DNA from: an uncultured Sulfitobacter sp.
GTDB taxonomy: Bacteria; Pseudomonadota; Alphaproteobacteria; Rhodobacterales; Rhodobacteraceae
DNA: 64,000 nucleotides
Reading direction: 5' to 3'
Assembly: GCA_947501805.1 (NCBI GenBank)
Contig: CANMXJ010000005.1
Coordinates: 62,001-126,000 of the forward strand
Part shown: piece after piece, positions 26,195 through 34,427 of the stretch
Layout of the letters: every line of letters begins with the position of its first letter
How positions within the stretch are numbered: position 1 is the first letter of the stretch
Made by a program: the position numbers and the translations under genes
The notes under the pieces: model-generated
What the model was told of the DNA's origin: nothing
The model's input: only the letters and a program-made list of their open reading frames with translations
Database searches by the model: none

Positions 26195-27139
26195 CTATTT
26201 TTTAGCTTCACCGAGCGTATCTGCCTTTTCGGCGTCACGTTCGCCCATGGGCAGGTCGCGCCCCTGTGTCGTGTCCCGACGTGTCTGTGCTTCCATTTCT
26301 GCGTTAAGTTCGGCACCAAGCAGAATGATAAAGGCGGATAGCCATAGCCAGGTCAACATAATGACAACACCTGCCAGCGTGCCAAAGCTCTCGTTGTAAG
26401 ATCCGAATGTTTTCACGTAATAGGCAAAACCCGCCGAGCCGACGATCCAGAGCGTGCAGCCCGCGATACCGCCGACAGACACCCAGGACCACTCGGGTGC
26501 GTCACGGCTTGGCCCGTAGCGGTAAAGTACCGACAACCCTACAATTGTAAGCACGGCAATAACGGCAAAAGAGCCAACCAGAACCAGAGGCTCTATCATG
26601 CCGCCCAATTTTAAATAGGACATCACAGCAGGCAGTGCGAGCGTGACGGACAAGGAAATCAGAAGGCCAAACACAAGGAACAGTGTCAGTGCGAGCGTGA
26701 CAAGTTTGAGTTTGAAAAAGCCGCGTTTTTCCTCTTCGTCGTAAGCGACATTGATGCCTTCCATCAAACTGCCGACCCCTTTGGATGCGGAATACAGCGC
26801 GATGCCTACGGCAAGCAGCGCAGTTAAACCCAAGTCGCTGTCAGTGGAACCTGTCACCGAACGGGCTTGCTGCACAACAATATCGATGATGTCCTGTGGC
26901 ACAAGGGCGGTCAGGCTTTGCAACTGATCGGTGATATCGGTGGGATCGTAAAACAGGCCGCTAATGGCCATTAGGGCTGCAATTGCGGGAAAAATTGCGA
27001 GAAATCCGTAAAATGCAACGCCTGCCGCGATAAGCCCGACGCGATCTTTTGCAACCTCGTCTTTGACGCGAAAGGCAATGTCTTTCCAGCCCTTTGCGGG
27101 CAACTCGGCGGGGGTGTCGGCGAAACGGCCTCGGGTCAT
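26195..27139 (-). CDS. YihY/BrkB family inner-membrane protein
   Basis: The 314-residue product has the YihY/BrkB pattern: a cytosolic start, KDRVGLIAAGVAFYGFLAIFPAIAALMAISGL (first helix and its conserved motif), LYSASKGVGSLMEGINVAYDEEEKRGFFK, and four further helices ending in MLTWLWLSAFIILLGAELNAEMEAQ. The family was once called ribonuclease BN in error; it is now regarded as a membrane protein of unknown, possibly transport, function. MTRGRFADTP was taken as start. An exact EcfG promoter lies upstream. Confidence 0.88.
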   Translation of the reverse strand: MTRGRFADTPAELPAKGWKDIAFRVKDEVAKDRVGLIAAGVAFYGFLAIFPAIAALMAISGLFYDPTDITDQLQSLTALVPQDIIDIVVQQARSVTGSTDSDLGLTALLAVGIALYSASKGVGSLMEGINVAYDEEEKRGFFKLKLVTLALTLFLVFGLLISLSVTLALPAVMSYLKLGGMIEPLVLVGSFAVIAVLTIVGLSVLYRYGPSRDAPEWSWVSVGGIAGCTLWIVGSAGFAYYVKTFGSYNESFGTLAGVVIMLTWLWLSAFIILLGAELNAEMEAQTRRDTTQGRDLPMGERDAEKADTLGEAKK

Positions 27140-27209
27140 TGCAAATCCTATCCAAAGAAAACGGCGTGTCGGACAGATCACCTTTTTGGTGTCTGTCTGT
27201 TAATTAAAA

Positions 27210-27234
27210 CGACGGGCAGAAGAATTGGTTCCAT
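27210..27234 (-). promoter_or_regulatory. EcfG promoter of the BrkB-like gene
   Basis: Minus-strand GGAAC-N16-CGTT is an exact consensus match, about 70 bases upstream of the start codon. Confidence 0.78.
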
Positions 27235-27468
27235 CCGCGCGCAAGCGACACCGAGAAAACGAGGTGGGTTGCGGCGCATGTCATCAAAGTTTCTTTTAGA
27301 AAACGATTTGATCTGGCGGCTATCGAGACTTTGGAAATCTCATTTTTCAGTTGGTTAGCGGTTTTGATCCTTATTGCCAGCGGCTTTTGAGCAATGCAGC
27401 CTCAAACTGGGAATTGGTCTATTTTAGCGCGTTCGTTGGGAAACAGGCCGAACTGTACCACTCTGCGT

Positions 27469-27494
27469 GGAACTCTTTGGCCTCGCTCATTGTT
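27469..27494 (+). promoter_or_regulatory. putative EcfG promoter of the DUF998 gene
   Basis: GGAAC-N17-TGTT deviates from consensus at the first -10 base. The predicted leader of some 25 bases leaves room for AAAGGAAAAG before the ATG. Confidence 0.5.
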
Positions 27495-27525
27495 GGACTG
27501 GAACCAATCCAAAGGAAAAGCTGAC

Positions 27526-28161
27526 ATGAATTGTGCAAAAACAGGTGAGAGCCCCTTTTTGGTTCGTGTATTGGGGTGGTACGCCATAACCGGATGCACT
27601 GTCTTTGCCATTTCAATCCTGATCGCTGATTTTGTGGTGCCGGATCACAACTGGATTGCCGACACGATCAGTGATTTGGGCGCAGGGAAATACGAATTTA
27701 TTGTCGACATCGGCATTTACGCCTTTTCCGCATCGCTGGTTTCCATCGCATTACTGGCGTCACATGTTCATCTGGGCGATCAAAGGTGGAGCATTGGTGT
27801 CGTTGGGTTTGCCATGCTCGGCCTGATTGTCTTCCTTGTCGGTGCGCGCAATGAATATGGCGATGCAGATCATGATGGCGTCGTGATCCACATCTACCTA
27901 GTCTACGCGATCGGCCTTTTGATGACAGCATTGCCGTTGCTGATGGCAAACGGGGCAGGGCGTGTTTCGCAGAAGTACCGCCGTTTCTTGTTCGGCGTTT
28001 CGATTGTCTGGACTTTGTCTGCGCCTGTTTTCTTTTTCTTGCCGGACGGAATTGACGGTATCTACGAGCGTTATCTTGGTCTGATCGCGATGTGTGCTGT
28101 CTGTGTTTTGGCGATGATGTTTATCCGTCAGGCCGGTCGTCCGCACCGCGATGTTCCATAA
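27526..28161 (+). CDS. DUF998 family membrane protein
   Basis: The 211-residue product has six predicted membrane helices and the DUF998 feature of a conserved polar stretch after the first helix (DHNWIADTISDLGAGKYEF). The ATG giving MNCAKTGESPF has AAAGGAAAAG upstream; 44 further codons upstream look non-coding. Function unknown. Its 3' end overlaps the convergent MgtC gene by 41 bases. Confidence 0.83.
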   Translation: MNCAKTGESPFLVRVLGWYAITGCTVFAISILIADFVVPDHNWIADTISDLGAGKYEFIVDIGIYAFSASLVSIALLASHVHLGDQRWSIGVVGFAMLGLIVFLVGARNEYGDADHDGVVIHIYLVYAIGLLMTALPLLMANGAGRVSQKYRRFLFGVSIVWTLSAPVFFFLPDGIDGIYERYLGLIAMCAVCVLAMMFIRQAGRPHRDVP

Positions 28162-28594
28162 ATCGGCTTATCCAGAGTATAGCTGCCGCAAGAATTGCGG
28201 ATGTTAGTGCAATCATGGCATACCCCAACCCCGCTGCCAGACCAACTGCACCGGCAACCCAGAGACTTGCCGCCGTTGCCATGCCACCGACGTTCTTGTC
28301 GCCTTGGATGATCGCGCCCGCGCCCAGAAAGCCCAAACCACCGACAAGCCCCTGAATGACACGGGACGGGTCGGACGCAAGGCCGGTCGCCGTCATATCA
28401 ATTGCCATTTCGATCGCTACAATCGTAAAGATGGCCGCACCCAGTGAAACCATCATGTAGGTCCGGATACCAATGCGGCGGCGCCGCACTTCACGGTCAA
28501 GTCCGAGGATTGCACCAGCTGAAAGCGCGCACAGAAGGCGCAGGAACCAGTCCGTCTGTTCGTTTTGCGCGGCAAGCGAGAAGATCCATTCCAT
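28121..28594 (-). CDS. MgtC/SapB family membrane protein
   Basis: The 157-residue protein (162 if the ATG at 28609 is used) shows the MgtC family core: LLCALSAGAILGLDREVRRRRIGIRTYMMVSLGAAIFTI (given in part), GLVGGLGFLGAGAIIQ and GMATAASLWVAGAVGLAAGLG, with four to five membrane helices. MgtC-type proteins modulate ATP synthase or magnesium and acid tolerance in pathogens; in free-living bacteria the role is open. The shorter start is preferred because the EcfG promoter would otherwise leave a leader of only about ten bases. Confidence 0.87.
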   Translation of the reverse strand: MEWIFSLAAQNEQTDWFLRLLCALSAGAILGLDREVRRRRIGIRTYMMVSLGAAIFTIVAIEMAIDMTATGLASDPSRVIQGLVGGLGFLGAGAIIQGDKNVGGMATAASLWVAGAVGLAAGLGYAMIALTSAILAAAILWISRFMEHRGADDRPDG

Positions 28595-28626
28595 CGTGTC
28601 GGCTTTCATTCTGTGTGTCTGGGGAT

Positions 28627-28652
28627 AACGCTGATGACAGATCGCGGGTTCC
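28627..28652 (-). promoter_or_regulatory. EcfG promoter of the MgtC-like gene
   Basis: Minus-strand GGAAC-N17-CGTT matches consensus. It is divergent from, and 53 bases away from, the EcfG promoter of the ferritin-like gene. Confidence 0.75.
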
Positions 28653-28704
28653 TTCGACAGACCTATATTGCGCAGCGCGATTATTTAAAAACTTCATTTT
28701 CTCA

Positions 28705-28729
28705 GGAACGGTTCCATCCCGCAGGCGTT
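28705..28729 (+). promoter_or_regulatory. EcfG promoter of the ferritin-like gene
   Basis: GGAAC-N16-CGTT is an exact consensus match, 35 bases before the start codon. Confidence 0.8.
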
Positions 28730-28763
28730 TGTAAGTTGAACACCAATAAAAAGGGAGACGACC

Positions 28764-29258
28764 ATGACAATGCAGTCATTGAAAGACGTTTATCACGATC
28801 AACTTCAGGACATCTGGAGTGCCAACAAACAATCCATGGAAGTTGTGACAGCACTTGGCCGGGCTGCGTCCGACAAGAAACTGTCAGAGGCGCTGATCCG
28901 TGGTGCAAATGGCATCAACGACGGAATGCAGAAAGTCGCAGAGATTTGCAGTCGCCATGACATTAACCCCAACGGTGAGCACTGCAAGGGTATGGAGGGT
29001 CTTGTCAAAGAAGCTAAGGCGCACGCTTTGGATGCGGAATTTGGCGATGATGATGTGCGCGATGCAATGATCATCACACAGTATCAGCGCATGGTGCATT
29101 ACGCGTTGGCGGGCTATGGCTGCCTTGTGGCATTTGCCAATCGTTTGGAGCAGGACGAGGACGGTGCCATTCTTCAGGAATGTCTGGACCAAACCTATGA
29201 TGGTGATCGTGTCATGACCGAGATTGCCACTGGCGGTGTGAACAAAGCTGCTGCGTAA
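28764..29258 (+). CDS. ferritin-like DUF892 (YciE/YciF) family protein
   Basis: The 164-residue product is a full-length DUF892 protein: LKDVYHDQLQDIWSANKQSM, the ferritin-like glutamates spread over four helices (for example KGMEGLVKEAKAH and MIITQYQRMVHYALAGYGCL). E. coli YciE and YciF are RpoS-dependent stress proteins with a four-helix diiron-type fold. AAAGGGAG precedes the ATG. With an exact EcfG promoter upstream and a strong terminator downstream it forms a single-gene stress unit. Confidence 0.9.
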   Translation: MTMQSLKDVYHDQLQDIWSANKQSMEVVTALGRAASDKKLSEALIRGANGINDGMQKVAEICSRHDINPNGEHCKGMEGLVKEAKAHALDAEFGDDDVRDAMIITQYQRMVHYALAGYGCLVAFANRLEQDEDGAILQECLDQTYDGDRVMTEIATGGVNKAAA

Positions 29259-29318
29259 GTAGTTAAACTGCACCTAGGTCTGGATAAGCGGACCTTAGTA
29301 CAATACCTGACTTAAACG

Positions 29319-29350
29319 GAAACAGGCGGCCATAACTGGCCGCCTGTTTC
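29319..29350. terminator. terminator between the ferritin-like gene and the response regulator gene
   Basis: GAAACAGGCGGCCA and TGGCCGCCTGTTTC form a 14-base-pair stem around a TAAC loop. It lies between convergent genes and can serve both. Confidence 0.8.
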
Positions 29351-29404
29351 GATTTATGGATGATCTGGCTCACGCCAACTGCACTAACTCAGTCGATGCA
29401 GCGT

Positions 29405-29764
29405 TTACTCGACAACGTCGATAAGTGCCTTTTTCAAATCGGAAATCGAAAGAGGTTTGCGCAAGACTTTGTCGTCCGGATTGGCAAAGCCGATCTGGTT
29501 GGCCTCATAGGCGGTAATATACACATAAGGGATGCCCCGTTGACTTAGAATGCGCGCGACTGGTTCGGACGTCTTTCCTTTGCCAAGGTTCACATCAAGA
29601 CACGCCACATCAAAGTGTTCTTCCTTTGCCACGCTAAGCGCATCATCAAGGTGCATGGATGGACCGACGACCTCGAAACCGAGGTCTTCCAGCGCATCCG
29701 CCATTTCAAAGGCAATAAGGGCTTCGTCATCAACAATAAAAATCCTTTTGGGGTCTGATGTCAT
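29405..29764 (-). CDS. single-domain response regulator (receiver)
   Basis: The 119-residue product is a stand-alone receiver: acidic pair in IFIVDDEALIAFE, phosphoacceptor Asp57 in ACLDVNLGKG, Thr in VYITAYEA and Lys in VLRKPLSISDL. It starts six bases after the stop of a HWE histidine kinase gene, so the two are a cognate pair. Single-domain regulators next to HWE kinases often act in alphaproteobacterial general stress signalling as phosphate sinks or relays; that role here is inference. Confidence 0.9.
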   Translation of the reverse strand: MTSDPKRIFIVDDEALIAFEMADALEDLGFEVVGPSMHLDDALSVAKEEHFDVACLDVNLGKGKTSEPVARILSQRGIPYVYITAYEANQIGFANPDDKVLRKPLSISDLKKALIDVVE

Positions 29765-29770
29765 AGCTCT

Positions 29771-30856
29771 TTACTCCTTTTCACTCAACGGCATCTCAAG
29801 ACTCCATGTGAAGCCGGATTCCGGGTAATCGACGGCAATTGTACCGTATGTTTCTGCTGCCAGTATTTGGCCTGTTATCTTCGATCCGAACCCTTTTGTC
29901 GTGGGACTAACTGGCGCAGGCCCGTCAAGTTCCGTCCAATTGATCCTGAGGCTGGATGGTTCGGGACCGCTGTAGCCCCAGTCAAGAATGACACGCCCGT
30001 CTGGATTTGACAGACTGCCGTGTTTGACTGCGTTAGTTGCCAATTCGTAGAATGCCATTGATAGCGCCATCGCAATGCGTGAAGTGACCTCGACTTCCGG
30101 TCCGTTCAAGGCGATGCGGCCCCCGGCTATCTGGCCGATTGTGTCAGCGGCAATGTCAGCAATTAAGGCACGGTCCCAGTGATTTCCGATCAGCTGAGAA
30201 TGAGCTTTTGCGTAGGCGTCCAGACGGCTGTCGATTGTATCGCGTACGTCAAAGGGCGCTTTTGTGCCGCGCAATGACTGGCTGACGATTGATTTCACCA
30301 CCGTAAAGGCATTCTTCACACGGTGGTTTAACTCTGCGATCAAGACGCGCTGCTGCGCCATCAGCTGGCGTTCATTATCGATGTCGATGATGGCCACAGC
30401 GGCGCCCGTCATGCTGCCGTCATCTGCATTCACGGGACGGCATACGATACGCATCCAGAATGTGGTGCCATCCCCGCGCTGGTAGTTCACATCCAATTCG
30501 GCGTACTCAAGCCTCTCGGTGATAACCTTGGCCAAAGGATATTCGTGGCTTTGCACGCGGTCACCGTTCTCGTGGAAGGACACCCATTCACCATAGGAAT
30601 CTACATCATCGGATTCAAAAATCGGGTGACGCACAAGTTCTTCTGCGCGTTTGTTTCCCATGATGATTTTACCGCTAGGTGCCTCCGCCATGATCACCCC
30701 GATGGGCATGGTTTCCAACATGGCCTCAAGAAAGCTCATGCGGCGGCGCGATGTCGCAGCCATCAAGGCGTCTTTTGCCTGATGTGATTTCAGAATTTCA
30801 AGTTCGTGTTTCAACTGGGCGTTTTCGGCCCGGAGTGCGTCGTTCAAGGCGTCCAT
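29771..30856 (-). CDS. PAS-domain HWE-family sensor histidine kinase
   Basis: This soluble 361-residue kinase has an N-terminal coiled coil (residues about 1-30), a PAS domain (SFLEAMLETMPIGVIMAEAP to GAAVAIIDIDNERQLM) and a HWE kinase core. The phosphoacceptor is His178 in IAELNHRVKNAFTVVKSIVS. The N box reads FYELATNAVKHGSLS, where the HWE histidine is replaced by Tyr, and the later WTELDGP provides the Trp-x-Glu. HWE and HisKA_2 kinases are the usual inputs to PhyR. It is coupled to the receiver gene and lies 85 bases after a transporter gene. Confidence 0.88.
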   Translation of the reverse strand: MDALNDALRAENAQLKHELEILKSHQAKDALMAATSRRRMSFLEAMLETMPIGVIMAEAPSGKIIMGNKRAEELVRHPIFESDDVDSYGEWVSFHENGDRVQSHEYPLAKVITERLEYAELDVNYQRGDGTTFWMRIVCRPVNADDGSMTGAAVAIIDIDNERQLMAQQRVLIAELNHRVKNAFTVVKSIVSQSLRGTKAPFDVRDTIDSRLDAYAKAHSQLIGNHWDRALIADIAADTIGQIAGGRIALNGPEVEVTSRIAMALSMAFYELATNAVKHGSLSNPDGRVILDWGYSGPEPSSLRINWTELDGPAPVSPTTKGFGSKITGQILAAETYGTIAVDYPESGFTWSLEMPLSEKE

Positions 30857-30941
30857 AGGCCTGTCCTGTTGTCTGGGTCAGCATCAAGCAGATCGGCAAA
30901 AGGCGACAGGTGCAAGGTACTGACAAATGAAGGTGGGCTGA

Positions 30942-32066
30942 TCACGTTTGCCTTTCTGATTTTGAGGGTTCTTGTATGTCGCCCAAAAAACGTCCCAACG
31001 TTTTGAGGCTTTCGGTTTCGTCACATGCGATTTTGATCACGATAAGGATGGGCAGCGCGACAACCATTCCCATCACAGACCAGATCCAGGCAAAGAAAGC
31101 GACAAACAGAAACACAACTGTAGTGTTCAACCGCATGCGCCGCGAGATCAGCAGGGGAGTTATGAATTGCCCTTCAATCGACGTCAGCATGATGTAAGTG
31201 GTAAATACACCAAAAGAAATCCATCCCCCCTCAAGGCTGACAAAGGCAACGGCGGCGGCAATGCTTGCACCCAACAAGCCCCCTAGGAAAGGCACGAAGT
31301 TCAGGGCAAACGCCATGAAACCGAATACCAGTGGTCCGGGCAAACCCCAGAGGTACATTGCAATTGCAACAGCAATGCCAAGGCCGAAGTTGATCAGTGT
31401 GATACCGCCAAGATAATATCCGAGCCGTTCCTCGATAGAATGCAAAACTTCGACCGCGCGGCGCTTGTCACGGAAGTTTTTGAAACTCTGAATGGTTTTA
31501 ATCAGGAACATGTCGCCGGAGGACACCAAAAAGAATAACAGGATGAGCGCAAAAAGAATGCGGCTGAGGAGGGCGGGTGCCATGCTGAATAATGTCGCAG
31601 CAAAGCCTGTTCTTGAGACAACTTCAACGGCAACCGTTTCACTGTCCTGTTCGGCGATGATTTCTTCGGCCGCGACAGTTGCGTCATTAATTGCCTCAAG
31701 CGTTCCACCGGATGCAGCAAGCTTTGCTTTGATCTGCTCGATGAGGGCCGGAAAATCCTCGATAAATTCTGCTGTCGGCGCGCTGAGCTGGACAAGGAGA
31801 ACAACAAGCAAAAAGGCCAGAACGGTTGTGAACAAAACGGCTGAAAGGACAGGGGGTACGCCCACGCCCTGCAAGAAACGGCGAGGTCTGTTGAGGACAA
31901 AATAGCCGAGAAATGCTGCTGTAACCGGGATCAGAAAATCGCTTGCCCAAACAAGGGCTTGCAAAAGCAAAATACAAAAGATGCCAATGATCGGTATTTC
32001 TGCGCGCCCCAGAACGGATTTTGGCGGGCTCACCTTAGGGTCGGTCTGCGGCTCACTTCTTGTCAT
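30942..32066 (-). CDS. AI-2E family transporter (PerM-like)
   Basis: The 374-residue product has eight predicted membrane helices and the family landmarks LVWASDFLIPVTAAFLGYFV, the amphipathic central domain (EFIEDFPALIEQIKAKLAAS), FGFMAFALNFVPFLGGLLGA and EGQFITPLLISRRMRLNTTVVF. AI-2E (UPF0118) proteins include the AI-2 exporter TqsA and Na+/H+ antiporters, so the substrate is open. The ATG giving MTRSEPQTD has AAAGGAACGG upstream; an extension of 60 codons is not credible. I found no EcfG promoter before it. Confidence 0.87.
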   Translation of the reverse strand: MTRSEPQTDPKVSPPKSVLGRAEIPIIGIFCILLLQALVWASDFLIPVTAAFLGYFVLNRPRRFLQGVGVPPVLSAVLFTTVLAFLLVVLLVQLSAPTAEFIEDFPALIEQIKAKLAASGGTLEAINDATVAAEEIIAEQDSETVAVEVVSRTGFAATLFSMAPALLSRILFALILLFFLVSSGDMFLIKTIQSFKNFRDKRRAVEVLHSIEERLGYYLGGITLINFGLGIAVAIAMYLWGLPGPLVFGFMAFALNFVPFLGGLLGASIAAAVAFVSLEGGWISFGVFTTYIMLTSIEGQFITPLLISRRMRLNTTVVFLFVAFFAWIWSVMGMVVALPILIVIKIACDETESLKTLGRFLGDIQEPSKSERQT

Positions 32067-32202
32067 TATTTCCGTTCCTTTATCAAGAAAGAGACGGCAG
32101 CAGGGACCACCACAACCGACGTTAGCAAGATGCCAACGCGCCTGCATGCGAAATCGTTCAATCTCGTTTGCCTCAACGTGCAAACAAAATGTCTGACGTG
32201 TT

Positions 32203-32227
32203 GCAACCAAATGCGGTGCGCCACGTT
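32203..32227 (+). promoter_or_regulatory. putative EcfG promoter of the YqaE-DUF4112 pair
   Basis: GCAAC-N16-CGTT differs from consensus at one -35 base. Position fits: the predicted leader is about 34 bases and contains CGGAG before the ATG. Confidence 0.5.
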
Positions 32228-32267
32228 GGTCTTGCAACCAAGGCACTCAAATACCGGAGAAATTCAC

Positions 32268-32426
32268 ATGGACCTTATTCGCATTATCCTGTCAGTTATC
32301 ATCCCTCCGTTAGGTGTGTTTCTGCAGGTTGGTATCGGCAAGCATTTCTGGATAAATATCCTTTTGACAATCCTCGGCTATATTCCAGGGCTTGTGCACG
32401 CCGTTTATATCGTGGCCCGAAAGTGA
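32268..32426 (+). CDS. YqaE/Pmp3 family small membrane protein
   Basis: The 52-residue product is a complete Pmp3/UPF0057 protein with two membrane helices: MDLIRIILSVIIPPLGVFLQ, then GKHFWINILLTILGYIPGLV and HAVYIV. Relatives are induced by salt and cold and affect membrane potential. The ATG has CGGAG upstream. Its TGA overlaps the GTG of the next gene (GTGA). Confidence 0.92.
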   Translation: MDLIRIILSVIIPPLGVFLQVGIGKHFWINILLTILGYIPGLVHAVYIVARK

Positions 32427-32782
32427 ACGCTGGATTGCGGGACGAACTGGAAGCACTTGACCGACTTTCCAAGTCTTTGGATGCCCAGTACCGGATTCCT
32501 TTTACCGCCTTCCGGTTCGGATGGGATTCCATTCTGGGCCTTGTGCCCGGCGTGGGAGACGCAGTGGCGTTGGCTCCCTCGGTGTATCTGATCTACAGGG
32601 CAAATGCACTCGGGGCGCGCAAGCGTACAATTGGGCGGATGGCTCTGAACACGGGACTGGATTTCACGATCGGCGCTGTTCCAGTTGTGGGTGACGTGTT
32701 TGACGCGGTTTATAAATCGAACAGGCGGAACTTTGCGTTACTCAAGAACGATGTCGCGCATCGGACATCCGTCGAGAGTTAA
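32423..32782 (+). CDS. DUF4112 family protein
   Basis: The 119-residue product shows the DUF4112 pattern: LDAQYRIPFTAFRFGWDSIL, then GLVPGVGDAVALAPSVYLIY, and a second VPVVGDVFDAVYKSNRRN. It is predicted to be membrane-associated and its function is unknown. The start is a GTG embedded in the YqaE stop codon (four-base overlap, GTGA); the frame runs far upstream but only from there is it plausible. The overlap couples its translation to yqaE, so it is probably made under stress. Confidence 0.85.
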   Translation: MNAGLRDELEALDRLSKSLDAQYRIPFTAFRFGWDSILGLVPGVGDAVALAPSVYLIYRANALGARKRTIGRMALNTGLDFTIGAVPVVGDVFDAVYKSNRRNFALLKNDVAHRTSVES

Positions 32783-32870
32783 CAAAGAGTAATCCGCTGT
32801 GCAGACCCAGTGTCCTTTATTTATAGAGTGCGCAAATTAGACTGAACCAGCCGACATAAACAAAGCTTCC

Positions 32871-33452
32871 TCACGGCACCAATTGCAGGACCAAAAATCC
32901 GATTCCAATGTACGGCACAAGGGCGAGGACAAGCACTACTCCGTCCCGCGCCAGCATCCCGATGCCTAGTAGCGCAACCGCTAGGCCGATCATCGAGGAA
33001 GAAAAAGGCACAAGCTCCAATACCGGCAAAAACAGGCCCGACATTACGCAGAACATCTGTGGAATGAATACAAATGGGCGATGCGTCAAAACCCGAAAGC
33101 GTTTCTGGGTCCGTCGATCAAGCCATGCCACAAATGGATGGGCTTTGCCGAATGCCGAATGCACCAATGCTCTGTTGGTCCGTAACTTCAACAACCAGCG
33201 GGGAAGCCAAAGGTGATCGCGCCGGAGCAGCATCTGAACGGAAACCAGAAAAATGAGGATTCCCATGATGGACGAAAACAGTGGAATGCCGCTGAGGGGT
33301 GACACCAATGCAATCGCAGGCATGATTAGCAGCGGCGCAAAGCTGACGTGACCAATTGTCTGTACGATCTCGTCCAACGTGATTGTCGCGTCACCTTCTG
33401 CGTTCTCGATCCGTTGAAGGATCGTTGTCAGGTTTGCTGATCGCGTTGTCAT
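32871..33452 (-). CDS. exoD: ExoD family membrane protein
   Basis: The 193-residue product has the ExoD layout: a helical start (LTTILQRIENAEGDATITLDEIVQTIG, in part), then FAPLLIMPAIALVSPLSGIP, the basic stretch RRDHLWLPRWLLKLR and several C-terminal membrane helices. ExoD of rhizobia affects exopolysaccharide formation and alkali tolerance. A near-consensus EcfG promoter lies about 90 bases upstream. It is divergent from the SpoIIAA-like gene. Confidence 0.87.
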   Translation of the reverse strand: MTTRSANLTTILQRIENAEGDATITLDEIVQTIGHVSFAPLLIMPAIALVSPLSGIPLFSSIMGILIFLVSVQMLLRRDHLWLPRWLLKLRTNRALVHSAFGKAHPFVAWLDRRTQKRFRVLTHRPFVFIPQMFCVMSGLFLPVLELVPFSSSMIGLAVALLGIGMLARDGVVLVLALVPYIGIGFLVLQLVP

Positions 33453-33540
33453 TCAAAAAGCCTCAAAAACTGCGGGGCGTGGCAAAGATCAAGTCAGCAA
33501 GCGAAAAGATGCAGCTGGGCTTCTTTCCCATCGCAAGATC

Positions 33541-33565
33541 AACCGTTGCAAAGCCGTAAAGTTCC
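33541..33565 (-). promoter_or_regulatory. putative EcfG promoter of exoD
   Basis: Minus-strand GGAAC-N16-GGTT has one deviation at the first -10 base. It faces away from the exact EcfG promoter of the SpoIIAA-like gene 30 bases to the right. Confidence 0.5.
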
Positions 33566-33594
33566 GGTCCCGTATAAATAGAGTGGGTCATCGT

Positions 33595-33620
33595 GGAACC
33601 AACAACAAGGGCAGGGCGTT
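33595..33620 (+). promoter_or_regulatory. EcfG promoter of the SpoIIAA-like gene
   Basis: GGAAC-N17-CGTT matches consensus exactly. The predicted leader is about 18 bases and holds AGGGAG before the ATG. Confidence 0.78.
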
Positions 33621-33643
33621 TGGTATGCAAAGGGAGAACAGAT

Positions 33644-34048
33644 ATGACAATATTTTCGTACGGTCCGATAGCTGAAATTCCAAACGACAATCCCAAAGTG
33701 CACGCTTTTGAAGTCAATGGTCACATAGACGATGATGCTTCCGAAGCATTGGCAAAACACATGAACGATGTTTTTGACCGCCACGACCAGGTTAACATGC
33801 TGTTGGACTTAACCGGTCTTACAGGCAGCGACTGGGACTCTATGTTGGACGACGATGTGATCGTATCGCGTTTCCGTTCACTCAATCATGTGGAACGGTA
33901 TGCCGTAATTGGCGCGCCGGACCGGGCTGCCACGATGATCGGCATCATTAACCGCGTAATACCCGTAAAGGCAAAGGCGTTTGAGGCAAGTGAGGCCCAG
34001 CACGCTTGGGCTTTTGTTGGCGCACAGCCGACCTCAGCGGCAGCATGA
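33644..34048 (+). CDS. SpoIIAA-like STAS-fold protein
   Basis: The 134-residue product matches the SpoIIAA-like (SEC14/STAS-fold) family: VHAFEVNGHIDDDASEALAK, VNMLLDLTGLTGSDWDSMLD, VERYAVIGAP and the C-terminal VIPVKAKAFEASEAQHAWAF. Such proteins are common in stress regulons of Alphaproteobacteria; the ligand or partner is unknown. The ATG giving MTIFSYG lies just after AGGGAG and fits the EcfG promoter; a longer start would include the promoter. Confidence 0.85.
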   Translation: MTIFSYGPIAEIPNDNPKVHAFEVNGHIDDDASEALAKHMNDVFDRHDQVNMLLDLTGLTGSDWDSMLDDDVIVSRFRSLNHVERYAVIGAPDRAATMIGIINRVIPVKAKAFEASEAQHAWAFVGAQPTSAAA

Positions 34049-34130
34049 CAGAACCAAGCGATCGTTCACGATCCTGACTGCTTGCCCGACACAGCGTGAT
34101 GCAAGCCAGAAACCCCCGAAAGGAAAGAAA

Positions 34131-34361
34131 ATGACTGACAAGACTGAAAAAACAAATATCGACACCGATGACCGCACCGTAATCGACCTCAAGGGTTCCG
34201 AACAACATCACGATCTTAAAGGCAATCCTGGCAAAAAGGGCGATCCGGACCATGCGGCAGGGTCGGGTGAAGCCAGCGAAGCTGTTCAGGAAGCTGTCAA
34301 AAAAGCAGACAATGACGGCGCTGTCGCTTCCGCGTTGAAAGACGCAGTGGACAAGTCGTAA
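34131..34361 (+). CDS. small hydrophilic hypothetical protein
   Basis: The 76-residue product is very hydrophilic and probably disordered: MTDKTEKTNIDTDDRTVIDL, HHDLKGNPGKKGDPDHAAG and a short alanine-rich C-terminal helix. AAGGAAAG precedes the ATG. It follows the SpoIIAA-like gene by 82 bases without a terminator between, so it is likely co-transcribed from the same EcfG promoter. I do not recognise a family. Confidence 0.7.
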   Translation: MTDKTEKTNIDTDDRTVIDLKGSEQHHDLKGNPGKKGDPDHAAGSGEASEAVQEAVKKADNDGAVASALKDAVDKS

Positions 34362-34369
34362 ATTCGCAT

Positions 34370-34395
34370 AGGCCCTGTCATTATTGACGGGGCCT
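34370..34395 (+). terminator. rho-independent terminator
   Basis: AGGCCCTGTCA and TGACGGGGCCT pair over 11 positions (one G-T pair) around a TTAT loop, followed by a T-rich stretch. It ends the SpoIIAA-like transcript. Confidence 0.7.
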
Positions 34396-34427
34396 CTTCA
34401 TTTTCCGAAGCCTAAAGGGATGGTCAA

